Counted from the first letter of the stretch, positions 1-7,188 are shown. The stretch is 9,829 bases of DNA from Acidobacteriota bacterium (GCA_003225615.1 QIAS01000301.1:5754-15582), one strand, 5' to 3'. The notes: generated by a model from the sequence alone, not told the origin. Numbers and translations are program-made.

Positions 1-12
1 GAGAATTCAGGT

Positions 13-2130
13 ATGAAGTTGTTCGGGCTTCGCAAGAACAACGCGCGATGGCTGCTGCTGCTCGTCGGCTGTCTTCTGCTGTTTCCTGTGCGCAGTGAAG
101 CGTACGCGGGCCCTGGCGCCGGATTCGCAGTTCTGTCTTCCTTCTGGACGATTTTTGTCGCGTTTCTCTACTCGTTTTATGCCCTGCTCACTTGGCCGTT
201 CCGCCAGTTACTGCGTTTCCGGCGGCGCCGCAAGGCTTATGGCAAGGCACTCATAAAACGCGTTGTCATTGTAGGTTTCGATGGCATGGACCCCGAGTTG
301 GCCGATCGCTTCATGGCAGAAGGCAGACTGCCGCATTTTGCTCAACTCCGCGAGAAAGGAACGTTCTGCCCGCTCCGCACCACGTTCCCTGCGATCTCTC
401 CAGTTGCATGGTCAACATTTCAGACCGGGGTCAATCCCGGCAAACACAATATTTATGATTTTCTCGCACGAGATTTGAGCAACTACCTACCGTTTCTCTC
501 TTCTGCACAGATCAAAGAGCCGAAGCGGCGGCTGCGTATTGGCAAATATTCCTTGCCGCTCGGAAAACCGGAAATCAAGGGAATGCGACGCGGAACGCCC
601 TTCTGGCATTGGCTCGGCAAGGCTGGGGTGTTTTGCTCTGTGATTCGCGTTCCAGTAACTTTCCCGCCGGAAAAGTTTCCCGGTGTGCTGCTCTCCGGCA
701 TGTGCGTCCCGGATTTGAAAGGAACCCAAGGGACGTTTTGTCTTTGCAGTACTCGCGTGCAGGGCGATAAGTTTCGCGAGGGGGGTGTAAGGATTCCCAT
801 TCAGCGCAATGGGGCGAAGTTCCACTCTTATATCCCCGGACCGGAGAATCCCTTGGGGACGGGCAGTGAATTGCGTCTCCCGTTCGAAATCCATCCGGAC
901 GCGAAGCGCAACCGCGCGCGTATCAGCGTGGATTCCGAAAATGTCACGCTGAATGTGGGGGAATATTCTGAATGGATACCGGTGAAGTTCAGTGCCGGCC
1001 TGGGATTCACGGCTCACGGAATCTGCCGGTTTTATTTGAAAGAAATCTCGCCGGAACTCGAAGTCTATGTCACACCCGTGAATATCGATCCGGGCCGACC
1101 CGATCTGCCCATCTCGCATCCGGTTACGTACTCCATGTATCTGGCGAAACTCTTTGGTCCGTATGCAACCTTGGGACTTGCAGAAGATACTTGGGCGCTA
1201 AATGAAAAAGTACTCGATGACGACGCTTTTCTCGCGCAGTGCTATTCCAATCACGACGATCGCGAGCGCATGTTTTTCGACTCGCTTGAAAAGACTCCGC
1301 AAGGCCTGTGTACGTGCGTATTCGATACGACCGACCGGGTGCAGCACATGTTTTGGAGATATTTGGACGAAAATCATCCGGCTGTGAAAGATGTGCCGCG
1401 AGACCAGCGTCCAAAGGTGATTCACGATCTCTATGCACGCATGGATCGCCTGATCGGCCGGGTGATGGAACAGATAGATGACAAGAGCCTGTTGTTAGTG
1501 ATTTCTGACCATGGCTTCAAATCATTCGCACGCGGTGTCAACCTCAACGCGTGGCTCCACCAGAACGGCTATCTGGTCCTGCAAGATGGGAAGAACGAAA
1601 GTGGAGATTGGTTTGAAGACGTGGATTGGTCGCGCACGCGCGCGTATACCATGGGCCTCAATGGGTTATATCTCAATATCAAGGGCCGCGAACGCGAAGG
1701 TGTTCTATCTGCGGGCGCCGAGAGTGAAGCATTGAAAGAGGATCTTCGCGGCAAGTTGAATGGGCTGGTTGATCCGGCTTCCGGGAAGGTTGCCATTACC
1801 GGCATGTTCAATTGCGACGTCATTTATGCAGGGCCGTACGTCGAGAACGCTCCCGATTTGATCGTCGGCTACGGCGCAGGTTTCCGTGCGTCGTGGGACT
1901 CGGTGATGGGAAAGGTGACGGGAACAGTTTTTGAGGACAATATCAAGGCTTGGAGCGGAGATCATTGCGTAGACCCGCGGCTCGTGCCGGGAGTGCTCTT
2001 CTCCAACCGTAAGATCACGGCTGAAAAACCCGCCATCGTGGATGTGGCGCCCACGATTCTGAAGATGTTTGGCCTGGACCTTCCGACCCACTTCGACGGC
2101 AAGCCTTGGACGATTGCCAAGGCTGGGTGA
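13..2130 (+). CDS. Membrane-anchored type I phosphodiesterase / alkaline-phosphatase-superfamily protein
   Basis: A 705-residue hydrolase of the alkaline phosphatase / nucleotide pyrophosphatase superfamily, which uses two metal ions to cleave phosphate mono- or diesters; the substrate is unknown. The catalytic domain begins at about residue 83. Family comparison suggests D90 (VGFDGMD) as a metal ligand and S129 (FPAIS) in the place of the usual Thr/Ser nucleophile. D441 and H445 (DRVQH), D499-H500 (SDHGF) and H651 (SGDH) would be the remaining ligands. The C-terminus has the typical DVAPTIL and FDGKPW segments. The N-terminus has a basic start, a hydrophobic segment (13-26), an AYAGPGAG motif (30-37), a second membrane segment (39-61) and a basic stretch RFRRRRK (68-74). 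L17-C20 (LVGC) resembles a lipobox but lies inside the hydrophobic run. The reading frame is open to the left window edge, so the start is not fixed; ATG 13 is preferred because a signal-like sequence follows at once. Family call is firm; substrate and physiological role are not. Confidence 0.88.
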   Translation: MKLFGLRKNNARWLLLLVGCLLLFPVRSEAYAGPGAGFAVLSSFWTIFVAFLYSFYALLTWPFRQLLRFRRRRKAYGKALIKRVVIVGFDGMDPELADRFMAEGRLPHFAQLREKGTFCPLRTTFPAISPVAWSTFQTGVNPGKHNIYDFLARDLSNYLPFLSSAQIKEPKRRLRIGKYSLPLGKPEIKGMRRGTPFWHWLGKAGVFCSVIRVPVTFPPEKFPGVLLSGMCVPDLKGTQGTFCLCSTRVQGDKFREGGVRIPIQRNGAKFHSYIPGPENPLGTGSELRLPFEIHPDAKRNRARISVDSENVTLNVGEYSEWIPVKFSAGLGFTAHGICRFYLKEISPELEVYVTPVNIDPGRPDLPISHPVTYSMYLAKLFGPYATLGLAEDTWALNEKVLDDDAFLAQCYSNHDDRERMFFDSLEKTPQGLCTCVFDTTDRVQHMFWRYLDENHPAVKDVPRDQRPKVIHDLYARMDRLIGRVMEQIDDKSLLLVISDHGFKSFARGVNLNAWLHQNGYLVLQDGKNESGDWFEDVDWSRTRAYTMGLNGLYLNIKGREREGVLSAGAESEALKEDLRGKLNGLVDPASGKVAITGMFNCDVIYAGPYVENAPDLIVGYGAGFRASWDSVMGKVTGTVFEDNIKAWSGDHCVDPRLVPGVLFSNRKITAEKPAIVDVAPTILKMFGLDLPTHFDGKPWTIAKAG
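2102..2124 (+). other. Perfect 8-bp hairpin overlapping the end of the phosphodiesterase gene
   Basis: AGCCTTGG (2102-2109) and CCAAGGCT (2117-2124) are perfect reverse complements around a 7-nt loop, ending 6 nt before the end of the TGA stop codon. No T-tract follows, so this is not a standard intrinsic terminator. It could be a pause or mRNA 3'-end stabilising element, or chance within coding sequence. A second small stem (TTAGG/CCTAA, 2151-2164, loop ACCC) follows, also without a T-run. Confidence 0.4.
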
Positions 2131-2211
2131 AGTCCCCATAAGCCGGATGATTAGGACCCCCTAAAAACAGCATCGCCTTGTGCTCTCCTATCACTATCCT
2201 GAATCCTGTTA

Positions 2212-2338
2212 GAAGGCCTCATAAGGATCTTGCGGTTTTATCGCCATGCAGCAAACAGCGCTCCTAGGGCACTTTCTTGTCAACGTGAGCAGCAAGGAAT
2301 ATTATGCGCGAGACCAGTGCGAGAGGTTGAAGGCCTCA
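2212..2338. repeat. 10-bp direct repeat flanking the liv promoter
   Basis: GAAGGCCTCA occurs at 2212-2221 and again exactly at 2329-2338, a repeat distance of 117 bp, on either side of the predicted -35/-10 elements. Each copy contains the palindrome AGGCCT. The arrangement would suit an upstream and a downstream operator for a looping repressor, but a single pair in a 275-bp gap can also arise by chance. Confidence 0.4.
2277..2305 (+). promoter_or_regulatory. Sigma-70-type promoter for the liv operon
   Basis: TTGTCA (2277-2282) and TATTAT (2300-2305) each match the sigma-70 consensus hexamers at five of six positions and are separated by the ideal 17 bp. Transcription would start near 2312, giving a leader of about 94 nt before livJ. 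It is the best promoter-like sequence I found in the window and sits exactly where the five-gene operon needs one. Confidence 0.7.
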
Positions 2339-2341
2339 CTG
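2315..2341 (+). promoter_or_regulatory. Hairpin at the start of the predicted liv leader
   Basis: CAGTG (2315-2319) pairs with CACTG (2337-2341), and an inner AGG (2324-2326) pairs with CCT (2334-2336) across an asymmetric bulge. It lies within a few nucleotides of the predicted transcript start and overlaps the second GAAGGCCTCA copy, so it could be a 5'-end stabilising stem or part of an operator. No T-run follows, so it is not an obvious attenuator. Confidence 0.35.
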
Positions 2342-2395
2342 CAAGAGTTCGTCGTTTTGCAACGGCGTAACTCACGGCTGGATCACAGCAGCGAT

Positions 2396-2402
2396 AGGAG
2401 GG
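2396..2402 (+). promoter_or_regulatory. Strong but close Shine-Dalgarno for livJ
   Basis: AGGAGGG is nearly a full anti-16S match but ends only 3 nt before the GTG at 2406. That spacing is shorter than usual. No better start exists: the next in-frame candidate, TTG at 2427, would lose the basic n-region of the lipoprotein signal. The GTG is therefore retained. Confidence 0.65.
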
Positions 2403-2405
2403 CCC

Positions 2406-3653
2406 GTGGAGGGAACGAGACCGTTTTTGCGCAATGCATTTATCTGGACTGCCGTTGTTGCATTACCGATAACGTTCCTGGGCTGCACTCGTAAGAAGAC
2501 TGCAGATGCAGTCCCCGTAGGTGTTGTGCTCCCCATCACCGGGAGAGAAGCCAAGCCGGGACAATATCAGCGCGAAGGCATTGAACTCGCCATTAAGCAA
2601 ATTAACCAGAATGGCGGAATCCTGGTTAAGGATCGCGGCAAGAAGCTGCCGGTGCGGGAAATCTTTTACGACGACAGCTCCGACCAGGCTAAGTCGGCCT
2701 CGCTGGCGGAGCGGGCCATGAGCTCGGATGAAGTGGTCGCCGTCCTCGGAGCCTATTCGACGGCGTTAGGGGAAGCCGAATCGGTAATGCCCGATCGTTA
2801 CCAGGTTCCCTGGATCACAACCGGCGCCGCGGCCACTACGATTTTCAATCACGGATATCAATACGTTTTTGGAACCCTGAGCCCCACGACACTTCTGGGC
2901 TCCTCCACCGCTGAGTACCTGGGTTCCCTCGTCGACCAGGGCAAGTTGAACAAGGGGCTGAAGCTGGCTTTGGCCCTCGAAAATACCGACCATGGCGTTG
3001 ATTACGGCAATGGCATCAAGCAGTGGAGTCAACAACACCCTGGGTACTTCAACATCGTCTTCAGCGAGAACTTCGACCTGGGCTCGCCGGATTTTTCCGG
3101 CCTGCTGCAGAAGGTCAAGAGTTCGAAGGCGGATATCTTCCTGGCCGACGCTCACCTGCAGGATTACATCACCATGCACCGGCAGTACCTGCAAAGCGGC
3201 ATGCATCACCAGATGATCAGCTACGGGGCACGTGGTCCCGAATCCGACGCACGCAAGGCCATGGGCGACGGCGTGGACTATATCTTCGCCGGGATCTGGT
3301 GGTCGCGGAATCTGCCCTACCCGCAAGTGAAGAAGTTCAATCAGGACTACAAAGAGTTCACCGGCCACGATCCGGATTCCTGGTATCCGGCTACTGCTTA
3401 CGATGCGATGCGTGCCTTGCAGGCTGCGATCGAGAGCGCCGGATCTCTGAACCGAACCAAAGTTCGTGATGCCCTGCGAACGGTAGAGCTCAAGGATTCT
3501 TTGCTGCCGGGACAGGTACTTAAATTCGGCCCCAACGGTCAGATCAATACCCCGTTCGTGATCGTGCAGAATAAGCCAGGCGGCAAAGTAGATATTGTGT
3601 ACCCCAAGGATGCGGCCACCGGCGAGTCGATCGCTCCGATTCCGAAGAAGTAG
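2406..3653 (+). CDS. livJ: Branched-chain-amino-acid-type ABC transporter substrate-binding lipoprotein
   Basis: A 415-residue extracytoplasmic solute receptor of the LivJ/LivK family (periplasmic binding protein fold type I), the capture component of the importer encoded downstream. The GTG start yields a lipoprotein-type signal: R5/R9, a hydrophobic stretch (11-25) and FLGC with the acylatable Cys at 27, a slightly relaxed lipobox. The mature protein opens with the family hallmark VGVVLPITGREAKPGQ and then GIELAIKQINQNGGI. Near the C-terminus WYPATAYDAMRALQAAIESA is the usual last-lobe helix. Length is normal for the family. Substrate cannot be read from sequence: members bind Leu/Ile/Val, but relatives take urea, short amides or aromatic acids. 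It is first in the operon, followed after 15 bp by livH. Confidence 0.93.
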   Translation: MEGTRPFLRNAFIWTAVVALPITFLGCTRKKTADAVPVGVVLPITGREAKPGQYQREGIELAIKQINQNGGILVKDRGKKLPVREIFYDDSSDQAKSASLAERAMSSDEVVAVLGAYSTALGEAESVMPDRYQVPWITTGAAATTIFNHGYQYVFGTLSPTTLLGSSTAEYLGSLVDQGKLNKGLKLALALENTDHGVDYGNGIKQWSQQHPGYFNIVFSENFDLGSPDFSGLLQKVKSSKADIFLADAHLQDYITMHRQYLQSGMHHQMISYGARGPESDARKAMGDGVDYIFAGIWWSRNLPYPQVKKFNQDYKEFTGHDPDSWYPATAYDAMRALQAAIESAGSLNRTKVRDALRTVELKDSLLPGQVLKFGPNGQINTPFVIVQNKPGGKVDIVYPKDAATGESIAPIPKK

Positions 3654-3668
3654 CCTTCGTCTCTTTTC

Positions 3669-4541
3669 ATGACCCTGATTGATTTCACCAACCTGCTGGT
3701 TTCGGCTCTGTTACTGGCTGGGATTTATGCCGTGATGTCGGTAGGCATGACGGTGATCTATGGCGTCATGAAGATTGTGAACTTGGCCCATGCCGGGTTC
3801 ATGATGCTGGGCGCCTATTTCGCTCTGGAACTCTTTCAGCGTTTTCGAATTGATCCCATCATCGCAGCACTCCTGGCCTTCCCCGTATTGTTCTTTCTGG
3901 GCGCAGCGGTCCACTGGGTACTGTTACGAAGACTTCCGCGCTCGGACGAACCTACGCTCCCTTCCCTGCTGCTGATGTTCGGACTGTGGTTGGTGTTGCA
4001 GAATCTGGGATACCTCATCTGGGGAAACACGGATCGTTCCATTTTCACGCCGCGAACTCTGTCAGTTGTCTCCACCGTTCGCCTGGCCGTCTTCATTGCA
4101 GCTGTGGGCTGCCTGCTGCTGCTCGAAGTCATACTCCACTACACCTGGTTCGGAAGGTCGGTCCGCGCCCTGATTCAAAACCGCTACGCGGCACTTCTCA
4201 CCGGCGTGTACGAAGATAGGACTGCCGGTATTGCCTTCGGCCTGGGCATTGGTTTTGCCGGGCTTGCCGGCGGCCTTCTAGGAAGCCTCTATTCCTTTGA
4301 TCCTGACTTCGGTCGTCCGTTTCTGATTCGCGCATTCGTGATTATCGTTTTGGGCGGACTGGAATCGATTTCCGGCGTCGCCATCGGCGCATTGGTTCTC
4401 GCACTCGTGGAAACTTTCAGCATTCTTTTCGTTCCAGCCGGATACCAATTGGCCATCTCGTTTGGCTTATTGGCGCTGGCGCTAATTGTTCTCCCCGGTG
4501 GCCTTGCCAGCCTGCTGGCGAAAGTACGGCGCGTGGCATGA
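3669..4541 (+). CDS. livH: Branched-chain amino acid ABC transporter permease LivH
   Basis: A 290-residue integral inner-membrane permease, one of the two channel subunits of a HAAT-family importer. It is hydrophobic throughout. The N-terminal LLLAGIYAVMSVGMTVIYGV and IVNLAHAGFMMLGAY segments are diagnostic for LivH, as is the late cytoplasmic coupling region ending VLGGLESISGVAIGAL. The final segments (LAISFGLLALALIVLPGG) are the usual last helix. No Shine-Dalgarno is visible: the 15 nt before ATG 3669 are pyrimidine-rich. The start also lies in the same frame as livJ, five codons after its TAG, so translation probably depends on reinitiation after livJ. The TGA overlaps the ATG of livM (ATGA), coupling those two genes as well. 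Confidence 0.94.
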   Translation: MTLIDFTNLLVSALLLAGIYAVMSVGMTVIYGVMKIVNLAHAGFMMLGAYFALELFQRFRIDPIIAALLAFPVLFFLGAAVHWVLLRRLPRSDEPTLPSLLLMFGLWLVLQNLGYLIWGNTDRSIFTPRTLSVVSTVRLAVFIAAVGCLLLLEVILHYTWFGRSVRALIQNRYAALLTGVYEDRTAGIAFGLGIGFAGLAGGLLGSLYSFDPDFGRPFLIRAFVIIVLGGLESISGVAIGALVLALVETFSILFVPAGYQLAISFGLLALALIVLPGGLASLLAKVRRVA

Positions 4542-5503
4542 GCGCGACCTCAGCCACTTTGCCTGCGCGGCGGATGGCAGGTTGGGCCATGACTGCGCTA
4601 CCCTGGATTCTGCTGGCCATCCTTGCAATTCTGCCCTTGCTTGTTCCCAGCCCCAATTTCACGCGCCTGTTGTTCATGACGTTTCTTTGGACCACCACGA
4701 GCATTGCCTGGAATTTGCTGGGCGGTTTTGCCGGACAGGTTTCATTTGGATTCGCAGTCTTTTATGGCGCCGGTGCCTACACCACCGCTTTGTTGATGAA
4801 TGCCGGCGTGAATCCTCTTTTTGCCTTCCTGGCTGCTGGTTTGACTGCCGCGCTGGTTTCGCTCATCGTCGGCCTACCCGCATTCCGCTTGAGGGGCCCT
4901 TATTTCGCGATCGCCACCATCGGGATCAGCGAAGCCGTACGCGTAGTCATGACGAATCTGAGCTTCACCGGTGGAGCTAGCGGATATCGCATTCTGGAGC
5001 ACCGTCCTTTCCGGCAATTAGAGCACTACTACACGGCGCTCCTGCTGGCGGCAATCGCGTTTGCTATCTCCTGGAAAATCGCCCACTCGAAATTCGGCCT
5101 CGGACTAAAAGCAATTCGCCAGGACGAAGACGCAGCCGCGGATTTGGGCGTCAATCCCTACACTTACAAACTCGCCGCCCATGCCCTGGCCGCCGCCTTA
5201 ACCGGCATGGCCGGAGGCGTCTTTGCCCGTTATGCAGCATTTATTCATCCCGGCGGAGTATTCGGCTTTCACACCAGTGTGCACATTCTGCTGATGCCCG
5301 TCATCGGCGGCATCGGGACCGTCTGGGGCCCCGTCCTGGGCGGCTTTGTCTTCGGCATTGTCGAGGAGGAGATTGTTGCCTCATTTCCCGAAATTCATCT
5401 TCTCCTGTACGGGTTGCTGCTCATTGTCATAATTCTTTTCGAGCCGGGCGGAATTCTTGGAGGACTCCGCAAACTAGTGAGGAGATTTCGTGACCACCGC
5501 TAA
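4538..5503 (+). CDS. livM: Branched-chain amino acid ABC transporter permease LivM
   Basis: A 321-residue second permease that pairs with LivH. Family hallmarks are the early GFAGQVSFG segment (residues 63-71) followed by FYGAGAYTTALL, then PYFAIATIGISEAVR and FTGGASGYRI. The cytoplasmic coupling helix KAIRQDEDAAADLGVN starts at K191, and VIGGIGTVWGPVLGGFVFG precedes the last membrane segments. Length is normal, without the N-terminal extension seen in some enterobacterial LivM proteins. It starts in a 4-bp ATGA overlap with livH and its end overlaps the start of livG by 14 bp, so both borders suggest translational coupling. Confidence 0.94.
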   Translation: MSATSATLPARRMAGWAMTALPWILLAILAILPLLVPSPNFTRLLFMTFLWTTTSIAWNLLGGFAGQVSFGFAVFYGAGAYTTALLMNAGVNPLFAFLAAGLTAALVSLIVGLPAFRLRGPYFAIATIGISEAVRVVMTNLSFTGGASGYRILEHRPFRQLEHYYTALLLAAIAFAISWKIAHSKFGLGLKAIRQDEDAAADLGVNPYTYKLAAHALAAALTGMAGGVFARYAAFIHPGGVFGFHTSVHILLMPVIGGIGTVWGPVLGGFVFGIVEEEIVASFPEIHLLLYGLLLIVIILFEPGGILGGLRKLVRRFRDHR

Positions 5504-6242
5504 AATTCCAATTCTCGAGGTTCAAAAACTGACCAAGTATTTTGGCGGCTTGGCCGCAGTCAAGGACGTGAGCTTTGAAGTTCGCGCTGGACAAATCTTC
5601 GGTTTTATCGGACCGAACGGCGCAGGTAAAACCACTCTCTTCAGCATGATTGCGGGCGCGGTGAGACCAAGCGCCGGAAAGATTCGAAGCCGTGGAGTTG
5701 AAATCACGGGAGTCAGCCCATTCAGACTGGTGAAAGCCGGTATCGCGCGAACTCACCAGATCGTGCGGCCGTTTCGCGAAATGACCGTGCTCGAAAACGT
5801 CCAAGTCGCCGCGCACTTCGGCAGGAAACCGGTAAGGAGCCCATCGGCAGCTAAGGAACGAGCAATGCAAGTCCTGGTCTCGGTTGGACTCGACGCCCTG
5901 GCAGACAATCCAGCTTCCATCTTGTCCGTCGGAAACCAAAAACGGCTGGAGATTGCGCGCGCCCTCGCGACTACTCCCGACTTGTTGCTGTGTGACGAAA
6001 TCTGCGGCGGCCTCACGCACTCTGAAACCGCCGCCATGCTGCAGTTGCTGCGCCGAATTCGTGATGGCGGCATGACCGTGATGTACGTCGAACACGATGT
6101 CAAGGCCATCACAGCCGTGTGCGACAGAATACTGGTCTTGAACTACGGCAGAAAATTGGCGGAAGGCACGCCCGATCACATTCAGAACGATCCCGCGGTC
6201 ATTGAAGCTTACCTGGGAACAAAAGCGGCAGGCAGGTCGTGA
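5490..6242 (+). CDS. livG: Branched-chain amino acid ABC transporter ATP-binding protein LivG
   Basis: A 250-residue cytoplasmic ATPase that drives the LivHM channel. Walker A is GPNGAGKT (41-48), the Q-loop glutamine is Q90 in THQIVRPF, Walker B is LLLCDE with D169/E170, and the switch histidine is H202 (VEHD). The late motif IARTHQ-ivRpF and the C-terminal PAVIEAYLG are typical of LivG. The signature region reads LSVGNQ (145-150) instead of LSGGQ, and the residue after the catalytic Glu is Ile rather than Pro (DEICGG). The GTG start at 5490 is chosen because AGGAG (5480-5484) precedes it by 5 nt. It overlaps livM by 14 bp and livF by 4 bp. Confidence 0.93.
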   Translation: MTTAKIPILEVQKLTKYFGGLAAVKDVSFEVRAGQIFGFIGPNGAGKTTLFSMIAGAVRPSAGKIRSRGVEITGVSPFRLVKAGIARTHQIVRPFREMTVLENVQVAAHFGRKPVRSPSAAKERAMQVLVSVGLDALADNPASILSVGNQKRLEIARALATTPDLLLCDEICGGLTHSETAAMLQLLRRIRDGGMTVMYVEHDVKAITAVCDRILVLNYGRKLAEGTPDHIQNDPAVIEAYLGTKAAGRS

Positions 6243-6967
6243 ACCAGACAGGCGGAACTTTGCTGCGCGTCCAAAATCTGGAAGTTTCCTACGGAGCCGT
6301 CCAAGTGCTGTGGGGTGTCTCTTTGTCCGTCGTGCGCGGTCAGGTAGCGGCGATTATCGGCTCAAACGGGGCCGGCAAAAGTACGACTCTGAATGCCATT
6401 TCCGGAGTATTGAAAGCAACATCCGGCCGTATTGTGTTCAAGAATGAAGACCTCGCTTCACTGCCTCCACGCGAGCGCGTCAGACGCCACATCTCCCTGG
6501 TACCCGAGGGCCGGCAACTCTGGCCGAAGATGACCGTCGAAGAAAACCTCATGATGGGCGCGTTTCCACCGAAGATGCGCAAGAATGTCAAGGCCAATAT
6601 CGCACGAGTGTATGAGATGTTTCCGCGCCTCAAGGAGCGGCGTTCCCAACTCGCCGGAACTTTGTCCGGTGGCGAGCAGCAGATGTGTGCGATCGGCCGC
6701 GGACTCATGCCGCAACCGGAGCTTCTAATGCTGGACGAGCCTACACTAGGCCTCGCCCCCAAGATGGTTGACGAAATTTTTCAGTTCGTGCGAGACATCA
6801 GTAACCAGGGTGTCACAATTCTGCTGGTCGCACAGAATGTTAACTACGCGCTGCAGTTTTCCCACTACGCCTACTTGATGGAGACCGGCAAGATCACGCT
6901 GGAAGGCCCCGGCGAATCTTTGCTCTCGAATCAGTACGTTCAGGAGGCCTACCTGGGAAGTTCGTGA
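6239..6967 (+). CDS. livF: Branched-chain amino acid ABC transporter ATP-binding protein LivF
   Basis: A 242-residue second ATPase of the importer, heterodimerising with LivG. Walker A is GSNGAGKS (41-48). VPEGRQLWPKMTVEENL (from residue 87) is the LivF-specific Q-loop region, the ABC signature is canonical LSGGE (141-145), Walker B gives LLMLDEP with D165/E166, and TLGLAP follows. The switch position is Q198 in LLVAQNV: LivF proteins normally have Gln rather than His here, but the preceding residue is Ala197 where Glu (VEQN) is usual. GTG start inside GTGA, overlapping the livG stop by 4 bp. It is the last gene of the operon; no canonical U-tract terminator follows directly. Confidence 0.93.
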   Translation: MNQTGGTLLRVQNLEVSYGAVQVLWGVSLSVVRGQVAAIIGSNGAGKSTTLNAISGVLKATSGRIVFKNEDLASLPPRERVRRHISLVPEGRQLWPKMTVEENLMMGAFPPKMRKNVKANIARVYEMFPRLKERRSQLAGTLSGGEQQMCAIGRGLMPQPELLMLDEPTLGLAPKMVDEIFQFVRDISNQGVTILLVAQNVNYALQFSHYAYLMETGKITLEGPGESLLSNQYVQEAYLGSS

Positions 6968-7057
6968 ACATTAGAATGCCCACTTCCAATTCAATTGTGG
7001 AGCATGAGCCTCAAGTTGTAGAAGCGTCCTCGCGGGCTCCCTTATTGCGAGTCACAC

Positions 7058-7073
7058 GGGCTGGGCGGGCGGG
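7058..7073 (+). other. Putative G-quadruplex motif
   Basis: Four G-triplets (7058-7060, 7063-7065, 7067-7069, 7071-7073) separated by loops of 2, 1 and 1 nt on the plus strand, about 90 nt past the livF stop. Short loops generally favour stable quadruplexes. It would be present in any readthrough liv transcript. Confidence 0.55.
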
Positions 7074-7163
7074 CGAGAAACCACCGTCGGGTGACGCATA
7101 AAGGGTGCGGACGTGATTGGCGAGAGTAAGTCCAATGCGGTACTTGATTTTGTCGTCGGGCCA

Positions 7164-7188
7164 GTCGTTGGGCGCAGGGCCTAACGAC
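7164..7188 (+). other. 10-bp hairpin with a G-U pair favouring plus-strand RNA
   Basis: GTCGTTGGGC (7164-7173) pairs along its full length with GCCTAACGAC (7179-7188), with a 5-nt loop GCAGG and one G-U wobble. On the opposite strand that wobble becomes an A-C mismatch, so the stem is better in plus-strand RNA. The following bases are A-rich, not T-rich, so it is not a classical terminator for liv. Confidence 0.5.

Larger units (their letters stand above)
2131..2405. other. Intergenic control region upstream of the liv operon
   Basis: 275 bp between the phosphodiesterase stop and livJ. I see no convincing gene here: the one open frame (from 2246) runs into livJ out of frame and lacks a recognisable product. 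The region holds a weak stem after the upstream gene, a 10-bp direct repeat, a near-consensus promoter, a leader hairpin and the livJ ribosome binding site, each listed separately. Confidence 0.7.

Noticed and set aside
3..8. EcoRI site at the left edge, considered as a cloning junction
   Set aside because: GAATTC also occurs inside livM and livG, so the site is naturally present and the edge site needs no special explanation.
52..72. Lipobox-like LVGC in the phosphodiesterase N-terminus
   Set aside because: The Cys lies in the middle of the hydrophobic run with only about six hydrophobic residues before it and more after, and a second membrane segment follows; a two-helix anchor fits better.
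487..1119. 210-codon antisense frame inside the phosphodiesterase gene
   Set aside because: Typical shadow of a GC-biased coding strand; the sense protein is clearly a real family member.
2246..2494. 82-codon plus-strand frame upstream of livJ
   Set aside because: It overlaps the promoter, leader and start of livJ in another frame and has no family resemblance or good ribosome site.
2766..3368. 200-codon antisense frame inside livJ
   Set aside because: Shadow frame opposite a confident gene; no motif of its own.
5427..6179. 250-codon antisense frame opposite livG
   Set aside because: Same length as livG by coincidence and directly antisense to Walker A, signature and Walker B coding; no independent support.
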